Source: Sphingomonadales bacterium
GTDB lineage: Bacteria; Pseudomonadota; Alphaproteobacteria; Sphingomonadales; Sphingomonadaceae
DNA: 64,000 bases
Reading direction: 5' to 3'
NCBI GenBank assembly: GCA_016714795.1
Contig: JADKCA010000005.1
Span: 304,141 to 368,140 of the forward strand
Below the pieces are notes generated by a model. The model was not told where the DNA came from. It made no database searches and saw only the letters and a program-made list of their open reading frames with translations. The position numbers were made by a program, and so were the translations under genes. Of this stretch, positions 36,759 to 45,693 are shown piece after piece. Each line of letters opens with the position of its first letter. The first letter of the stretch is position 1.

Positions 36759-37581
36759 CGCACTGGAACGGATTGCAGCAGCGCTGGAGCGGCTGAGCCC
36801 CCCGCCGCCCGCCACGCCCGCAGCCGATGCCGCTGCCTATCGCTGGGACGGTCAGGCTTTGAGCGTCCTACCCAGATTTGCGCCGCTGCCACTTGACCTG
36901 ATGACAGGCGTGGACAGCCAGCGCGATCTGATCTGCGCCAACACCGCGCGTCTGGCGGATGGGGCCGCCGCGCATGATGCCTTGCTGTGGGGATCGCGCG
37001 GCGCGGGCAAGTCTGCACTGGTCAAGGCTGTGGTCGGCGATTTGCAGGCCAAGGGCGCGGCGCTGGCGCTGGTTGAACTGCCTGCCAGCGCCATAAGCTC
37101 CCTGCCTGCGCTGTTTGATGCGATCCGCAACTGGCCGCGCGCAGTGGTGGTGTTCATCGACGATCTGGCGTTCGACACGACGGGAGACGGTGCGCGTCTT
37201 CTCCGTTCGGTGCTGGAAGGGGGGGCGTCTGCCCGGCCCGATCATGTCCGGCTCTACGCCACGTCCAATCGCCGCCACATCGTGCCGCGCAATCTGGAGG
37301 AGCAGGCGAGTGCGATCAATCCGCGCGATGCCGTGGATGACAATATGGCGCTGGCAGACCGGTTCGGCCTCTCCGTTGGCTTCCATGTCTGCGATCAGGA
37401 CACCTGGCTGGAGATGGTGGGTGCCTATGCCACGCGGCTGGGGCTGGAGTGGGACCGGCAGGATGCGCTGACATGGATGACGCAGCGGGGCGCGCGTTCG
37501 GGCCGTGTTGCATGGCATTATGTGGTCGAGTTGGCCGGGCGAGCGGGCCGGTCCATCGACTTTTCGGGGGCACGGGGATGA
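36751..37581 (+). CDS. DUF815 family AAA ATPase
   Basis: A 276-residue P-loop ATPase. Walker A is LLWGSRGAGKSALVKAV (about residues 77-93), Walker B is AVVVFIDDLAFD (about 131-142), and sensor I is VRLYATSNRRHIVPR. DUF815 proteins are widely conserved in proteobacteria but their role is unknown. The start overlaps the end of the GNAT gene by 8 bp and the stop overlaps the glycosyltransferase start. Coupling suggests shared expression but not necessarily shared function. Confidence 0.9.
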   Translation: MTDALERIAAALERLSPPPPATPAADAAAYRWDGQALSVLPRFAPLPLDLMTGVDSQRDLICANTARLADGAAAHDALLWGSRGAGKSALVKAVVGDLQAKGAALALVELPASAISSLPALFDAIRNWPRAVVVFIDDLAFDTTGDGARLLRSVLEGGASARPDHVRLYATSNRRHIVPRNLEEQASAINPRDAVDDNMALADRFGLSVGFHVCDQDTWLEMVGAYATRLGLEWDRQDALTWMTQRGARSGRVAWHYVVELAGRAGRSIDFSGARG

Positions 37582-38759
37582 GCGTGCCCGCGCCGCTAAG
37601 AGTGGCGCTGTTCAGCGGCAACTATAATTATGTGCGGGATGGCGCGAACCAGGCGCTCAACCGGCTGGCCGAATATCTGTTGCGACAAGGCGTGGCGGTG
37701 CGGGTGTATTCCCCCACCACGGATACGCCTGCTTTTGAGCCCATGGGTGATCTGGTCAGTGCGCCCTCGCTCCCTTTTCCGGGCGGGCGCGATGAGTATC
37801 GCTTCAGCACGGGCATGAACCGGCGGGTCCGTGACGATCTGGATCGGTTTGCGCCTGACATCATCCATGTTTCCGCCCCTGACGTGCTGGGGCATCGCGC
37901 GATCAGTTGGGCGCGCGCGCGCGGTCTGCCGGTACTCGCCACCATGCACACGCGGTTTGAGACCTATTTCCATTATTATCGACTGGGTTTTGTGGTGCCT
38001 TTGATCGAGGCCATCCTGCGGCGCTTCTACACCCGCGCAGACCGGGTTCTGGCCCCGTCCCCGTCGATGGCGGAGTTGATGCGGGCCAAGGGGCAGGGCA
38101 AGCGGATCGGCATCTGGGCACGCGGGATTGATACCGCCATCTTCACGCCAGCGCGTCGCAGCACGGCGTGGCGGCAGGCGCAGGGAATTGCGGATCAGGA
38201 GGTCGTGATCGGCTTTCTGGGTCGTCTCGTCATGGAAAAAGGGCTGGACGTGTTTGCAAACGCGATCCGGCATCTGCGTGCACAAGGCGTACAGCACCGG
38301 GTTCTGGTGATCGGCGACGGGCCGGCACGCAGCTGGTTTGAAAGCGCAATGCCCGATGCCGTATTTGCGGGCTTCCAGTCCGGCCCCGATTTGGGCTGCG
38401 CCGTTGCGAGCATGGACGTTTTCTTCAACCCTTCCGTTACCGAGACATTCGGCAATGTCACGCTGGAGGCGATGGCCAGCGGCTTGCCCGTTGTCGCCGC
38501 ACGCGCGACCGGCAGCAGCAATCTGGTGGAAGACGGCACTACGGGCGCACTGGTGGCACCGGGCGATGATCAGGGCTTTGCGGACGCGCTCGCTGCCTAT
38601 TGCACCGATACCGCTCGCCGCGAATCCCATGGACGCGCCGGACTCTGTGCCAGTCGTGCCTATGACTGGGATGCCATGAACGCCGTTGTGCTGGATGCGT
38701 ATTTGGAGCTGGTGGCGCAGAGGGGACTTGCCAAGAGTCCCGTGGGGAGTGCGCTGTGA
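37578..38759 (+). CDS. Glycosyltransferase, GT4 family
   Basis: A 393-residue GT-B enzyme. The acceptor side begins FSGNYNYVRDGANQALNRLA and includes DIIHVSAPDVLGHRAI and HTRFETYFHYY. The donor side has GFLGRLVMEKGLDVFANAI and, in the E-x7-E region, FFNPSVTETFGNVTLEAMASGLPVVA. The N-terminus resembles GT4 enzymes acting on lipid acceptors (MgtA, UDP-glucuronosyl or glucosyl diacylglycerol types), so a membrane glycolipid is a reasonable but unproven product. Overlaps DUF815 and rarA by four bases each. Confidence 0.88.
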   Translation: MSVPAPLRVALFSGNYNYVRDGANQALNRLAEYLLRQGVAVRVYSPTTDTPAFEPMGDLVSAPSLPFPGGRDEYRFSTGMNRRVRDDLDRFAPDIIHVSAPDVLGHRAISWARARGLPVLATMHTRFETYFHYYRLGFVVPLIEAILRRFYTRADRVLAPSPSMAELMRAKGQGKRIGIWARGIDTAIFTPARRSTAWRQAQGIADQEVVIGFLGRLVMEKGLDVFANAIRHLRAQGVQHRVLVIGDGPARSWFESAMPDAVFAGFQSGPDLGCAVASMDVFFNPSVTETFGNVTLEAMASGLPVVAARATGSSNLVEDGTTGALVAPGDDQGFADALAAYCTDTARRESHGRAGLCASRAYDWDAMNAVVLDAYLELVAQRGLAKSPVGSAL

Positions 38760-40045
38760 CCGATCTCTTCGCCGCCGCCGCTCCGCCGCCGCCACTGGCA
38801 GATCGTTTGCGGCCGCAGGCGCTGGCCGAGGTGGTGGGGCAGGAGCATCTGACCGGACCGGACGGAGCCATCGGGCGGATGGTGGCGGCAGGAAGGCTGG
38901 CGTCGCTGATCCTGTGGGGGCCGCCGGGGACGGGCAAGACCACAATTGCGCGCCTGCTCGCGGATGCAGTGGGCTTGCGCTTTGCGATGATCTCTGCCGT
39001 CTTTTCCGGGGTGGCGGACTTGAAGAAGGTGTTTGCCGAAGCGCAGGATGCGGCGCGGCTGGGCGCGCGAACTTTGCTGTTCGTGGATGAGATACACCGC
39101 TTCAACCGTGCGCAGCAGGACAGTTTCCTGCCCTATGTTGAAAATGGCACGGTGACGCTGGTGGGGGCGACAACGGAGAATCCGAGCTTTGAACTCAATG
39201 CCGCCTTGCTCTCGCGTGCGCAGGTGCTGGTGCTCAACCGGCTGGATGAAGTCGCAATGGAAATGCTGTTGGCGCGGGCCGAGGCATTGGAGGAAAGGGC
39301 GTTGCCGCTCACGGCCGATGCCCGCACGGCGCTTATCACATCAGCCGATGGCGATGGGCGGTTCCTGCTCAATCAGGCGGAGACTTTGTTTTCGGTCTCG
39401 CTCGAACAGCCGCTCGATCCCCAAGCTTTGTCCGCCTTGTTGCACCGGCGGATGCCTGTGTATGACAAGGACCGAGAGGGCCACTACAATCTGATTTCCG
39501 CGCTCCACAAGAGCTTGCGCGGATCAGACCCGCAGGCCGCGCTCTACTGGATGGCGCGGATGCTGACGGCGGGCGAGGAGCCGCTATACGTTCTCCGTCG
39601 GCTGGTGCGCTTTGCCAGCGAGGATGTCGGCCTCGCCGATCCGCAAGCACTGGTGCAGTGTCTGGCCGCCAAGGACGCCTATGACTTTCTGGGCAGCCCT
39701 GAAGGCGAACTCGCCATTGTGCAGGCCTGCCTCTATCTGGCGACGGCTCCCAAATCGAATGCGGCCTATTCAGCCCAAAAGGCGGCATGGAAATCCGCGC
39801 GGGATACCGGATCGCTGATGCCGCCTGCCAACATCCTCAACGCGCCGACCAAGCTGATGAAGGATATCGGCTATGGCGCGGGATACGCCTATGATCATGA
39901 TGCGAAGGATGGTTTCTCCGGCGCCAATTACTGGCCGGACGGGATGGCGCGGGTGGAATTTTATCAGCCGGTCGAGCGTGGCTTCGAAGCCCGCATCCGC
40001 GAGCGGCTGGCGCATTGGGATCAGTTGAGGAAGGCGCGGACCTAG
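38756..40045 (+). CDS. rarA: Replication-associated recombination protein A
   Basis: RarA (MgsA/WRNIP1 homologue) is an AAA+ ATPase that acts at stalled replication forks. It has 429 residues. ADRLRPQALAEVVGQEHL opens the protein, Walker A is LWGPPGTGKTTIARLL, Walker B is LLFVDEIHRFNRAQQD, and sensor I is LVGATTENPSFELN. The C-terminal tetramerisation part contains EDVGLADPQAL and PTKLMKDIGYGAGYAYDHD. GTG start overlapping the glycosyltransferase stop. Last gene of the overlapping run. Confidence 0.95.
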   Translation: MTDLFAAAAPPPPLADRLRPQALAEVVGQEHLTGPDGAIGRMVAAGRLASLILWGPPGTGKTTIARLLADAVGLRFAMISAVFSGVADLKKVFAEAQDAARLGARTLLFVDEIHRFNRAQQDSFLPYVENGTVTLVGATTENPSFELNAALLSRAQVLVLNRLDEVAMEMLLARAEALEERALPLTADARTALITSADGDGRFLLNQAETLFSVSLEQPLDPQALSALLHRRMPVYDKDREGHYNLISALHKSLRGSDPQAALYWMARMLTAGEEPLYVLRRLVRFASEDVGLADPQALVQCLAAKDAYDFLGSPEGELAIVQACLYLATAPKSNAAYSAQKAAWKSARDTGSLMPPANILNAPTKLMKDIGYGAGYAYDHDAKDGFSGANYWPDGMARVEFYQPVERGFEARIRERLAHWDQLRKART

Positions 40046-41193
40046 ACCTGCCCGCGCACTTTCCGGCGGTCTCTGGCAGGGGCTGGGGGCATCTGGGTGC
40101 CCTTCGCGGCATAGAGGGCGCGATCTGCCTTTTCGAACAGATCAGACGCCTCGCGCCCGTCATCCGGCCATTGCGCCACGCCGACGCTGGCTCCCACGCG
40201 GATGCGCAGGCCCTCGATGCTGTGCGGTGTCACCAGCGCGGTGAGCACATGATTGGGAAGAGCCTCCGCCGGGAGGGGGGCGTTGCAAGGCAGCAGGATC
40301 GCGAATTCGTCGCCGCCCAAGCGGGCAACCGCTGCATCATCGCCACATTGCGCGCGCAAACGGTCTGCGACCGAGCGGAGCAGCAGATCACCGGTGGCAT
40401 GACCATAAGTATCATTGACCGGCTTGAACCCGTCCAGATCGAGCAAGGCGAGGGTGAAGCGACAATCCTGCGCCGCGCCAGTGATTTGCGTGTCCAGCCT
40501 GTCCGCCAGTGCGCGTCGGTTGAGCAGGCCTGTCAACGGATCGGTGTTGGCCTGATCGCGCATCAGCTTTTTCAGCATCAGCAGATCCACCAGCTGGGCA
40601 TGGCGTTGCATGATCATGCGCAAGAGGAACAGACCCGCCACCAGGATGCTGACACCGGCTGCCTGTTGCAACTTGTCGCCGGACAGAAGCAGGATGCTGG
40701 AGATCGGAAACAGGCCGATGGAGAGATTCATGACTGCCGCCAGCCGGGCCGAAGACAGGCAATAGGCGGTGGAGAGCGATCCCATGGCGAGAATCAGCGG
40801 ATAAAAGGGGCGCTCTTCGCCGGATGAGCCCAGAAAGCTGAAGACGCACCAGGCGCTGCACACCAGCGCCAAAATGCTGGAGAACACGGTGGAATCGGCA
40901 ATCATCTTGCGTGCGCTGCGTGGGCTCTTGATCTTGCCGGTGCTTTGATAGTTCGCGATCAGCCCCAGGATGCAACCCAGCGCCATGATGAAAGGCAAGC
41001 CATAGCGCACCCACAAGGATGCCCCGTCACTGGACGCAAAGGCCGCAGGCGGCACTGTGATCAACAGGGCAAGCAGCAACGGCCGTGACTGCATCTGCGC
41101 CTCGATGGCGGTCAGAATCGTGAATTCGTCCTGCACCGGTTCAGGGACCGGCGGGAAGATCCGTGTGCGGAAATAGGCAGAGATCGGGTTCAT
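40042..41193 (-). CDS. Membrane-bound diguanylate cyclase (GGDEF)
   Basis: A 383-residue protein that should make cyclic di-GMP. The N-terminal 190 residues contain about six transmembrane helices (for example LLLALLITVPPAAFA, GLPFIMALGCILGLIA, SSILALVCSAWCVFSFLG). The C-terminal GGDEF domain starts DPLTGLLNRRALADRL and has the intact active-site loop RLGGDEFAILL. No RxxD inhibitory site is obvious upstream. It ends 4 bp overlapping the rarA stop and is divergent from the lipoxygenase gene, sharing a 146-bp promoter region. Confidence 0.9.
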   Translation of the reverse strand: MNPISAYFRTRIFPPVPEPVQDEFTILTAIEAQMQSRPLLLALLITVPPAAFASSDGASLWVRYGLPFIMALGCILGLIANYQSTGKIKSPRSARKMIADSTVFSSILALVCSAWCVFSFLGSSGEERPFYPLILAMGSLSTAYCLSSARLAAVMNLSIGLFPISSILLLSGDKLQQAAGVSILVAGLFLLRMIMQRHAQLVDLLMLKKLMRDQANTDPLTGLLNRRALADRLDTQITGAAQDCRFTLALLDLDGFKPVNDTYGHATGDLLLRSVADRLRAQCGDDAAVARLGGDEFAILLPCNAPLPAEALPNHVLTALVTPHSIEGLRIRVGASVGVAQWPDDGREASDLFEKADRALYAAKGTQMPPAPARDRRKVRGQV

Positions 41194-41339
41194 GATCACC
41201 GGGCTAAGCCAATATGGTAAATCATCCGTTAAGGACAAAAATCATTCCAAAATAGAGAGATAGTTGCAGTGCGAACACATTGTTAACCACAAGTCCCGTA
41301 ATTCCTGTGCGCCCTGATGGTGAGCAAGGAGACGCCCCG

Positions 41340-43280
41340 ATGAGCCTTCCCCCCACAAATCCCAGCCTTCCCCAGAATGACACGCCCGAACAAAAGGCGG
41401 CGCGCGCGGCGCAAATTGTGCAAGCGCGCGACACTTATGCGTGGACGATCACTATTCCTTCACTACCGGGTGTGCCCTTGGCCTCCACTTTGCCGGACAG
41501 CAACAAGCCCACGCTCGACTGGCTGGTGCTGCTCGTGGGTATCGGGGTGCAACTGGTGCGCAACCAGCTGGCCATCAACAAATCAGCCTCTGAAGCGCAG
41601 GCGCTGGGCGTGTTGCCCGCCGCGCTGGATGAAGCCGTGGTGAAGCTGGTGGCGATCGAAACCTGGCTCGCTCCGATTTCAGCCTATACCCCGCCGGTGC
41701 ATGGCGGCAGTGTCATTATTCAGGCGCTGGAGAAATTGGCGGGCGGGATCGTGAAAGACCTGCAACTGGGTGAAATCGGCACAAAGATTGCCGAAACCGA
41801 AGCGCATATTGCGACGCTGCTCGATCTGATCGGCAAGACCGCGCCTGCCGCATCTGGCCCGGTGACGATGGACGAATATCGCAAGCTGTTCGCCACCTTT
41901 GCGGTGCCCGGCATCGCCTATGAATGTGTGAGTGACGAAGTGTTCGCCCATCTGCGCGTGGCCGGGCCGAACCCGATGCTGATCAAAGGAATCGACGCTA
42001 TCCCCGCCAATTTCGGCGTGACGGCAGAGCAATATGCCGGAGTTGTTGCAGGAGACACGCTGTCTGCCGCGCTCGCTGCTGGCCGGCTCTTCCTGTGCGA
42101 TTATGCCGTTCTGGAAATTCTGGAGCCGGGGACGTGGCAAGGTAACGCCAAATATCCCGTCCACCCCATCGCGCTGTTCGCCATACCGCCACAGGGAGAC
42201 GCACTGGTGCCGGTGGCAATCCAGTGCGGTCAGGATCCCACACAATATCCGGTCTTCACGCCCGCACCTGTGGCAGGCAATCGTTGGGGCTGGGAAATGG
42301 CGAAGTCGATCGTGCAGGTGGCCGATGGCAACTGGCACGAACTGCTTGCCCATCTGGCGCATACGCATCTGCTGATCGAATCGGTGGCTGTGGCAGCGCA
42401 TCGCACTCTGGCGGACGTCCATCCGGTCTGGGCGCTGCTGCTGCCCCATTTTGAAGGGACATTGTTCATCAATGATGCAGCGGCCACCTCGCTCATCGCC
42501 CCCAATGGCCCGATTGATCACATTTTCGCGGGTACCATCAAATCCACCCAGGTTCTGGCGGTGCAGGCGCGGCTGGGCTTTGACTTTACCGAGCGGATGC
42601 CGCCCAACGACTTCACCCGGCGCGGTGTCGCCGATCCCGGCACATTGCCAACCTATCCCTATCGCGACGATGCCCTCCGCGTCTGGCAGGCGATCCGGGG
42701 TTGGGCGGCGGACTATCTGGCGGTCTATTATGCGGATGATGCCGCCGTTGCGGCAGATACCGAGCTCGCGGCATGGGTCGCATCGGTGCAGGGCGAAGCC
42801 AAGGTGACGGGCTTCCCCAGCATCGCCACGCGCGATCAGCTGGCAGATGCCTGCGCGATGATCATGTTCACTGCCAGCGCGCAGCACGCCGCCGTCAATT
42901 TCCCGCAGCGCGATGTGATGAGCTTTGCGCCTGCCATTTCCGGCGCGATCTGGGCCCCACTGCCTTCACAACAGGCCGGGCAGGACAAGACCGGCTGGCT
43001 GTCGCAATTCCTGCCCCTCCCGCTCGCACTGGAGCAGTTGAACGTGCTGATGCTGCTCGGCTCGATCCATTATCGCCCGCTGGGGGATTATCAGAGCAAC
43101 ACCTATCCCTATGGCCCCTGGTTTCAAGACCCGGCGGTCACGGGCGCAGGTGGCCCGCTGCCGCGCTTTCAGGCGGTGCTCAAACAGGTGGAGGCAGAGA
43201 TTGTGGCGGCCAATGCCAACCGGCTCTTCCCCTATCCCTATCTGCAACCGAGTTTGATCCCGACGAGCATCAATATCTGA
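41340..43280 (+). CDS. Lipoxygenase
   Basis: A 646-residue non-heme iron dioxygenase of polyunsaturated fatty acids. The iron ligands can be followed: H333 and H338 in NWHELLAHLAHTHLLIE, H516 in SAQHAAVNF with Asn520 four residues later, and the C-terminal Ile646 of PTSINI. The block HPVWALLLPHFEGTLFIND is also typical. There is no PLAT domain and no clear signal peptide, unlike the exported Pseudomonas LoxA. The length fits bacterial lipoxygenases. The ATG at 41340 follows AAGGAGACG. Product stereochemistry cannot be read directly. Confidence 0.9.
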   Translation: MSLPPTNPSLPQNDTPEQKAARAAQIVQARDTYAWTITIPSLPGVPLASTLPDSNKPTLDWLVLLVGIGVQLVRNQLAINKSASEAQALGVLPAALDEAVVKLVAIETWLAPISAYTPPVHGGSVIIQALEKLAGGIVKDLQLGEIGTKIAETEAHIATLLDLIGKTAPAASGPVTMDEYRKLFATFAVPGIAYECVSDEVFAHLRVAGPNPMLIKGIDAIPANFGVTAEQYAGVVAGDTLSAALAAGRLFLCDYAVLEILEPGTWQGNAKYPVHPIALFAIPPQGDALVPVAIQCGQDPTQYPVFTPAPVAGNRWGWEMAKSIVQVADGNWHELLAHLAHTHLLIESVAVAAHRTLADVHPVWALLLPHFEGTLFINDAAATSLIAPNGPIDHIFAGTIKSTQVLAVQARLGFDFTERMPPNDFTRRGVADPGTLPTYPYRDDALRVWQAIRGWAADYLAVYYADDAAVAADTELAAWVASVQGEAKVTGFPSIATRDQLADACAMIMFTASAQHAAVNFPQRDVMSFAPAISGAIWAPLPSQQAGQDKTGWLSQFLPLPLALEQLNVLMLLGSIHYRPLGDYQSNTYPYGPWFQDPAVTGAGGPLPRFQAVLKQVEAEIVAANANRLFPYPYLQPSLIPTSINI

Positions 43281-43355
43281 GATTCTCGGCAGCCGCCCTT
43301 TGGCTCAGGCCGGCGAGGGGTTTAATTCACATAGCAAAGCTGGCAGCGTGGCGGG

Positions 43356-44348
43356 ATGACACAGATATCCTACCGCGCGGCCATTTGCACCGCGCTTTCC
43401 GGCCCGGACTCGATCCGCATCGAAGACCAGGCCGTTCTTCCGCTTCAGCCGGGGCAGGTGCGGCTGGCCGTGAAGGCCGCGGGCCTCAATTTTCCCGATC
43501 TGCTGATGACCTATGGCAAGTATCAGTTCCGGCCTGAACCGCCCTTTGTGCCCGGCATGGAACTGGCGGGTGAAGTGCTCGAAGTCGCGCCCGATGTTAC
43601 GCGCTGGCGCGTGGGAGACCGCGTGTCGGGTGGCAACAAGAACGGGGCCTTTGCCGAACAGATCATCCTTGATGCCACCCTGCTGCGTCCGCTCTCCGCC
43701 GCCTTGTCGTTTGAGGAGGGCGCGTGCTGGCAGGCGGCGGCGGTGACGGCGTGGCACGCCCTTCATGACAAGGCCGATCTGAAGGCGGGGGAGAGCGTGC
43801 TTGTCCTTGGCGCATCGGGCGGAGTCGGCATGGCGGCGGTCGGACTGGCCCGGCATCGCGATGCGGTCGTGATCGGCACCGGCTCCACGGCAGAAAAGCG
43901 CGCGGCGATCCTGGCCGCAGGCGCGGATCATGTGCTCGATCCCGCCGATCCGGATCTGGCGGCCAAGGTGAAGGGTCTGACCGGCGGCAAGGGCGTGGAC
44001 GTGGTCTATGATCCCGTCGGCGGCGATCTGGCGATCACCGCCACGCGCGCCATTGCCTATGGCGGGCGTTATCTGATCGTGGGTTTTGCGAGCGGCACCA
44101 TCCCGCAATTCCCCGCCAATCATGCCATGATCAAGGGGTACAGCCTGATCGGCCTGCGTGCGGGCGAAAGCAGCCGCCGCGATCCCGATCTCGCAGAGCG
44201 GACCCGCATTGCGCTGACCGCACTGGCAGATCAAGGCGTGATGCGCCCGCATATTTCGCACCGCTTCGCGCTCGATCAGGCCGCAGACGCCTTGAAGGTG
44301 ATGGAGACCCGTTCGGTCATTGGCCGCGCCGTCATCACCATGGCGTGA
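43356..44348 (+). CDS. NADPH:quinone reductase-like zinc-free alcohol dehydrogenase
   Basis: A 330-residue medium-chain reductase without zinc ligands. KAAGLNFPDLLMTYGKYQFRP is the quinone reductase signature, VLVLGASGGVGMAAVGLA is the NADPH-binding Rossmann loop, and VDVVYDPVGGDLAITATRA follows. It reduces quinones or enals. The gene starts 75 bp after the lipoxygenase, same direction, so it could remove reactive aldehydes or enones from lipid peroxide breakdown; this link is inference. Confidence 0.9.
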   Translation: MTQISYRAAICTALSGPDSIRIEDQAVLPLQPGQVRLAVKAAGLNFPDLLMTYGKYQFRPEPPFVPGMELAGEVLEVAPDVTRWRVGDRVSGGNKNGAFAEQIILDATLLRPLSAALSFEEGACWQAAAVTAWHALHDKADLKAGESVLVLGASGGVGMAAVGLARHRDAVVIGTGSTAEKRAAILAAGADHVLDPADPDLAAKVKGLTGGKGVDVVYDPVGGDLAITATRAIAYGGRYLIVGFASGTIPQFPANHAMIKGYSLIGLRAGESSRRDPDLAERTRIALTALADQGVMRPHISHRFALDQAADALKVMETRSVIGRAVITMA

Positions 44349-44432
44349 TCGGCGCGATTCGTGCTGGCCTTTCCGTTACGTTAACTATAGTCTTTGCCCC
44401 ACCAAAATCCTTGCAAGGAAGGGGTGTGTAAC

Positions 44433-45683
44433 ATGGGTAGTGACGGGTCGATTTATTCGGACGGGTCAGGGGGTCTGACCATGTGGTCGATGGACTGGGC
44501 GGCAGCGCAGGACTGGGCTGTGAAGCTCGCCATCGTCGCCGCGATTGTGGTGGTGACGTGGCTTTTGGCGCGCGGTGCCAAATGGGCGTTTGCCAAGCTG
44601 GTGGATCAATTGCCGATGCTTCAGCGGCAGGGCGGCAATGGCGAATCCATCGGCGAATCGCTGGGCAAGATCGTGTCACTGCTGATCTGGCTGCTGGGCC
44701 TGATCGCCGTGCTCCAGCAACTGGGGCTCAACAATGTCATCGCACCGCTTCAGACGCTGCTTGATCAGGTGATGGGCTTCATTCCCAACATCATCGGTGC
44801 CGGGCTGATCCTGTTCGTCGGTCTGGTATTTGCACGGATCGTGCGTCAGTTGATCGAGACAACGCTGGGGGCCGCCAATCTCGACAAGCTGGCTGCACGC
44901 GGCGGCGTGGATCAGGTGACGGGTAATAATTCGGTCAGCAAGACCATTGCCACCATCTGCTATGTGCTGATCGTGATCCCGATTGCGATTGCGGCGCTTC
45001 AGGCGCTCAAAATCTCGGCCATTTCCGATCCGGCGATCGACGTGCTGGAAACGGTGTTTTCGGCGGTTCCGCTGCTGATTGGCGCTTCGCTGCTGCTGGG
45101 CCTCGGCTATTTCGCGGGCAATTGGGTGTCTGGTATGCTCACCGAGCTGCTGGATGGGCTGGGCTTTGACCGGACGATCCACTCGACCGGTCTGCTGCCT
45201 GCAACGACCAAGCCGGGCGCAGTCATCGGGCGGCTGGCCATGGTGGGAATCATGCTGTTCCTCGCCATTGCGGCCACGCGGATGCTCAACTTCCCCGAAC
45301 TGACGGACATTCTCAACAATGTCCTCGAAATCGGCGGGCGCGTGGTGTTTGGCAGCGTGATCATTGCGGTCGGGCTGTTGCTGGCCAATCTGCTGTCCAA
45401 TCTGGCCGCCGCGGCCAGCGGTGGCGGGTCGCTTGGTCCCAATGTCATCCGCTATGCTACGGTCGGTCTGTTCGTCGCCATCGGCCTGTCGCAGATGGGC
45501 ATTGGCGGACCGATTGTCGAAATGGCGTTCGGTGCCATCGTGATTTCCGCAGCCGTGGCCGGGGCGATTGCCTTTGGTCTGGGCGGTCGCGATGCCGCAG
45601 CCCGCGTGCTGGAAAAGACGATGGACGGTGATGCGTCTGCCGCCAAACCGGCGCGCAAGGCACCGGCCAAGAAAGAGGGCTGA
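44433..45683 (+). CDS. Mechanosensitive channel-like protein with repeated TM helices
   Basis: A 416-residue membrane protein. About ten hydrophobic helices are visible, including WAVKLAIVAAIVVVTWLLARG, LIWLLGLIAVLQQLGL, IIGAGLILFVGLVFARIVRQL and VVFGSVIIAVGLLLANLLSNL. The repeated unit of a helix followed by a lysine/arginine-flanked segment matches the conserved TM helix family associated with mechanosensitive channels. The canonical MscS beta domain is not evident. The C-terminus is Lys/Ala rich. The first ATG (44433) precedes a Ser/Gly-rich head; a later start at MWSMDW is possible. Confidence 0.8.
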   Translation: MGSDGSIYSDGSGGLTMWSMDWAAAQDWAVKLAIVAAIVVVTWLLARGAKWAFAKLVDQLPMLQRQGGNGESIGESLGKIVSLLIWLLGLIAVLQQLGLNNVIAPLQTLLDQVMGFIPNIIGAGLILFVGLVFARIVRQLIETTLGAANLDKLAARGGVDQVTGNNSVSKTIATICYVLIVIPIAIAALQALKISAISDPAIDVLETVFSAVPLLIGASLLLGLGYFAGNWVSGMLTELLDGLGFDRTIHSTGLLPATTKPGAVIGRLAMVGIMLFLAIAATRMLNFPELTDILNNVLEIGGRVVFGSVIIAVGLLLANLLSNLAAAASGGGSLGPNVIRYATVGLFVAIGLSQMGIGGPIVEMAFGAIVISAAVAGAIAFGLGGRDAAARVLEKTMDGDASAAKPARKAPAKKEG

Positions 45684-45693
45684 GCCCCAGGCC

